DNA from: Reticulitermes lucifugus
Taxonomy: Eukaryota; Arthropoda; Insecta; Blattodea; Rhinotermitidae
Reading direction: 5' to 3'
Assembly (NCBI GenBank): GCA_026260175.1
Contig: JAKCWW010000062.1
Location: forward strand, 86,125-133,738
DNA: 47,614 bases
The notes below the pieces were generated by a model. The model searched no databases. It had not been told where the DNA came from and saw only the letters and a list, made by a program, of their open reading frames with translations. Positions 44,781 through 47,614 of the stretch are shown here, piece after piece (position 1 is the first letter of the stretch; the number at the start of each line of letters is the position of its first letter). The position numbers were made by a program, and so were the translations under genes.

Positions 44781-46292
44781 TATTGCATGATGTAGGTCGA
44801 ATTTTAACTTTTTCACAAATATTGAGGTTTATTTTTATTGCTGCGAAGAACATACCACGTTCATGTGGAATATTTCATAGTTTTCTTTTATAAATTTTTG
44901 TAATTCTTTTACCATCAACTTGCTGGCTTACAGAATGCTGATTATATATATATATATACTTTCAGCAATAAGTAAAATCAGACTCCACTGTTTCAGAAGA
45001 GAACGTGGGCATTTTTAATCGGCCAGCTCGTTTGGAGAAAGGTCGTTGAACTCAACGCACACTGTGTTATTACGTTGTACGTTCTATTATCTTCCGATCA
45101 GAGCATAAATTACATCTTGTGCTTCTTATGTGTGTTAGGTTCTTCGAATAAACTGTCCTCCTGAAGCCAGATAGACAAAAACTTAAAGTACTGAAAATAT
45201 GCCGTCTACATTGCATCTGATAGCCGGTAAAAATGGCGTCTGGTAGCCAGAGATCATGCAGCAAGACCCACAATAAAGTAACTGGTGTCATGCTCTCACT
45301 GAAACACAGCAAAGGATAGACCAAGCCAGTGGACCTCAGGCAGAAACTTTTAGCGGTAGAAAACTGTCTTAAGCCCGACTAAGATGACAACGAAAGAGAA
45401 AGTAATGGAAAAAGTAAGACAATTTATCCCGTGGGAGTGGGATATTGCGAGGAGAAGAGCATTATTTTGTTAGAAGATTTACAAACTTCGCTTGCTTCTC
45501 CTTCTGATACGAGCAGCATTAAAAGAATATGTTAGAATTGTGACAAATATGGCCTTGAAATAAGGCGGGGGCGGATTTTTTATTTACTAGTTAATGTCAA
45601 AATGTGTAATTTGGAAAGAAGATTTGACGGTCTATAGGGCAAAGGGATAAATTTTGTTGAATTTTAAAGAAAATAGCTTCAAGAGAAATATACAATAGGA
45701 AACTGGAACTTGAGAAACAAACACACACAAATATTATGTATACTAAATTTATGAGAGAAATGTCACATGTGAAGTAAATAGACCAGGGGTTTCAACCAGA
45801 AGATATACAGCCTAATTTTTGGTGTCACAGATTTCTAATCCTAAATATTTATTGCTAATATTTTTGTTACATAATTTTATGTTTTTTTCATATACCTGTA
45901 AATTATTATTATCAACAGCAGCGCCACGTGAGTTATTGTGCTTTAGTAGCACTGCTGTAGGTTTTTAAAACTCAGAAACTATATTAAGGGCAGACATTTT
46001 CTACAATACTAGCCTCTACACCGATTACGCTACTCCAAATACACGGACAAATAAGATGTTAACTTTGTATTATGCGTTTACTTCATTGATTCTGTGCAAA
46101 GCGAACACAGAAACTTTAATAAACAACAGATATCTGGCTCTTTAATTTTTCATCCGAGCTTTTGTTGCCTAAGTTTTGTGTGGACTACGTAACGTTTACT
46201 ATTTGAAGCCACGTAAATAATGAAATGTCGAAAGGATTAAGAATAAGTTCCTTCACAACACAAAACACAAGTATAAAGTAATGCTTTTCTTG
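44781..46292. other. AT-rich stretch, nothing recognised
   Basis: (TA)n at 44943-44958. The 84-codon minus ORF (45070-45324) has no domain. Confidence 0.45.
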
Positions 46293-46448
46293 AGATATTC
46301 ACTCTTCTGGGATGTTACGCACCGTAGATTGGTAGTTAGTTATCGACTTTGAAGGTGGGAGAGATAGGTTGTCCTGAAACGTCGGTAACTACCAATCTCA
46401 GAAGAGAGAAAATCTTATTTACACAGCGGCGAAAGCCTGAAATCACGC
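46293..46448. mobile_element. short element with 13-bp direct repeats and hammerhead-like centre
   Basis: It is bordered by AATGCTTTTCTTG (46280-46292) and AATGCCTTTCTTG (46449-46461), one mismatch in 13. It starts AGATATTCACTCTTCTGGG and ends ACAGCGGCGAAAGCCTGAAA, matching the ends of the element at 19826-19974. Inside, AGATTGGTAGTTA (46326-46338) and TAACTACCAATCT (46386-46398) form a perfect 13-bp stem enclosing the module below. No coding capacity. Confidence 0.75.
46343..46385 (+). ncRNA. hammerhead-like module, degraded core
   Basis: CTTTGAAGGTGGGA, a poor stem II (GGGA...TCCT), then GAAACGTCGG with a GTC triplet and a palindromic ACGT. The order parallels the minus-strand module at 19875-19918. 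The CTGANGA block is corrupted, so cleavage is unlikely. The enclosing 13-bp stem takes the position of an extended stem I. Confidence 0.4.
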
Positions 46449-47546
46449 AATGCCTTTCTTGTAGAACGGGAGGCAGATTGTAAGAAAGTGAACAGGTTAG
46501 AATAATTTTGGTTTTATGAAATTATTCTCATACAGAAACGGAATTTCTAAGAAACGCTTGTCACATAATATAATCTGAATATATTTCTTTCCTTTGACGT
46601 GACACGTAACTTATTTTAAGTTGGTACGGATCTTGCAATTACATCTTTTTCTTATACTCATTCAACTCTTTTCGGAATATTTCAGATAATCAGTTAATTT
46701 AAGGTATTTTACTCCAGAAAAGCGATTGCAGGTAGGAAGAAGCAAAAAAATGAAAATATAGATTCTTCTTCGTTATAAATATTTTGTTTATATTTATTAA
46801 AAAAGGCCCTTGAAGGGACCTGAACATTTCTTCTCTGCTAAGCATTTATATTCAAGCTAATTCAAATAACGGAGATTACAGGATGCATTAACAAGATTCA
46901 GTCGTCCCTTATCTTAGTGGCTGATCTCTTCTTGTTTATGTCCTTATTTCTTATGTGTCACTTTAGTGAAGAAGTCTGTATTGTTCTGTACGCACTGGCA
47001 TCTAGTAACTGCTTCCAAGATGGGCCTACAAGGTTTCTTTGAGCAGTCTGTTCTCAATGAGAAAAATTCCTCCTTGTCATAAAATCTGAAACACACTACG
47101 AGAAAGTTTCATAATTCTCACAATTTTATATTTATCTCTCTTTCATTTTAAAATTATTATGTCATTTAATTCTACAGGTGTCTTAATATGTGTACTTCTT
47201 TGATTTTCTAAATTTTTATAGACACATTCTGTCTTTGTACGATCTAAAATTTCATCACTCTTGTAAGCTAGAAAAATTATTTTTCTGTTTACTAAGTTAT
47301 TTAAGTTTATTTCAAATATCAGACCACAAAATCCGTTTAAATATTATCATCTATTCTACGCTCACGGGTATTCAGAGTGGTGTCTTATTTTGAGATTTTA
47401 ATCCTCTTAAGAAATTTCCATTTCTTTATATAAAGAGAGAGTCGATCACTGTCGAACACAGGGTCGCTATAGTCAAATATCCGGCCATTTAATCTACTAG
47501 TATATTATATAATATTTTCTTGCAATATATTTTAATGTTGCCCTAC
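46449..47546. other. AT-rich stretch, nothing recognised
   Basis: A 67-codon T-rich ORF (47190-47393) and background; nothing else. Confidence 0.5.
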
Positions 47547-47614
47547 CTTATATGGGCGCGCGGTGGCGCAGTTGGTTGAGGCACTACGCTACAAACCGGA
47601 ACGTCGCGGGTTCG
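47547..47614 (+). repeat. tRNA-derived SINE head, cut by the right window edge
   Basis: GGCGCGCGGTGGCGCAGTTGG gives a consensus A box (TGGCGCAGTTGG), and GTCGCGGGTTCG is the start of a B box at the very end. The GC-rich head against AT-rich flanks and the similarity in layout to other SINE heads here favour a SINE over a functional tRNA, whose 3' half would lie outside the window. Confidence 0.7.

Noticed and set aside
47547..47614. Functional tRNA gene
   Set aside because: Has an A box and B-box start, but the head layout matches SINEs and the 3' half lies outside the window, so a true tRNA cannot be supported.
1..47614. CRISPR array, bacterial operon or telomeric (TTAGG)n array
   Set aside because: No regularly spaced direct repeats, no dense coding and no tandem TTAGG were seen; the window is eukaryotic interspersed-repeat DNA.

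Overview
The window reads as non-coding DNA from a large, AT-rich, repeat-heavy animal genome, most likely a hemimetabolous insect. A cockroach or termite would fit the dense tRNA-derived SINEs and the type of retrotransposon debris, but the species assignment is inference. No ORF exceeds 120 codons, none resembles a conserved cellular protein, and no exon chain, rRNA or functional tRNA could be supported. What can be read is a layered set of transposon fossils on an AT-rich background, plus two 50-base assembly gaps at 17939-17988 and 35663-35712.

Region by region: 0-5 kb has a truncated SINE head at the left edge, one full SINE (about 2.4 kb) and a perfect 16-bp palindrome (3831). 5-13 kb has two independent fragments of the C-terminal end of a non-LTR retrotransposon reverse-transcriptase ORF (5209-5619 and 11836-12262), both on the plus strand and broken, plus SINE pieces and a (TG)n tract. 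13-18 kb holds several SINEs, one of them (17826-18148, minus) bounded by an 11-bp target-site duplication and interrupted by an assembly gap that looks like a false duplication. 18.4-20.4 kb is a cluster of three foldback elements and a hAT-type MITE. 22-31 kb carries a compound trinucleotide repeat, further SINEs, and a foldback element at 28871-29189. 31-47.6 kb has a 25-bp perfect hairpin, the gapped (TG)n, SINEs (one with a nested hAT MITE), a GGAT-type minisatellite, another short element with target-site duplication (46293-46448), and a tRNA-like SINE head cut by the right edge.

The most interesting signal is a recurring module, CTGANGA - short hairpin - GAAA, that sits in the foldback elements. 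At 29076-29127 it has all parts of a type I hammerhead ribozyme: an 8-bp stem I, CTGATGA, a 4-bp stem II, GAAA, a tiny palindromic stem III and a GTA cleavage triplet. A damaged copy at 18506-18555 keeps a 9-pair stem I and GAAA, and its partner arm keeps CTGAAGA and a perfect stem II. Several elements are flanked by 12-13 bp direct repeats. This fits what is known of hammerhead motifs in Penelope-like retroelements and in short non-autonomous 'retrozymes'. In the best copies an extra T separates CTGANGA from stem II, which departs from the canonical core, so self-cleavage is a hypothesis.

The second theme is modularity among the SINEs: different tRNA-like heads are joined to a shared body around the motif TAGTGCCGAGGTTAAGAATG. 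All assignments were made by reading and comparing copies inside this window; no database search was run.
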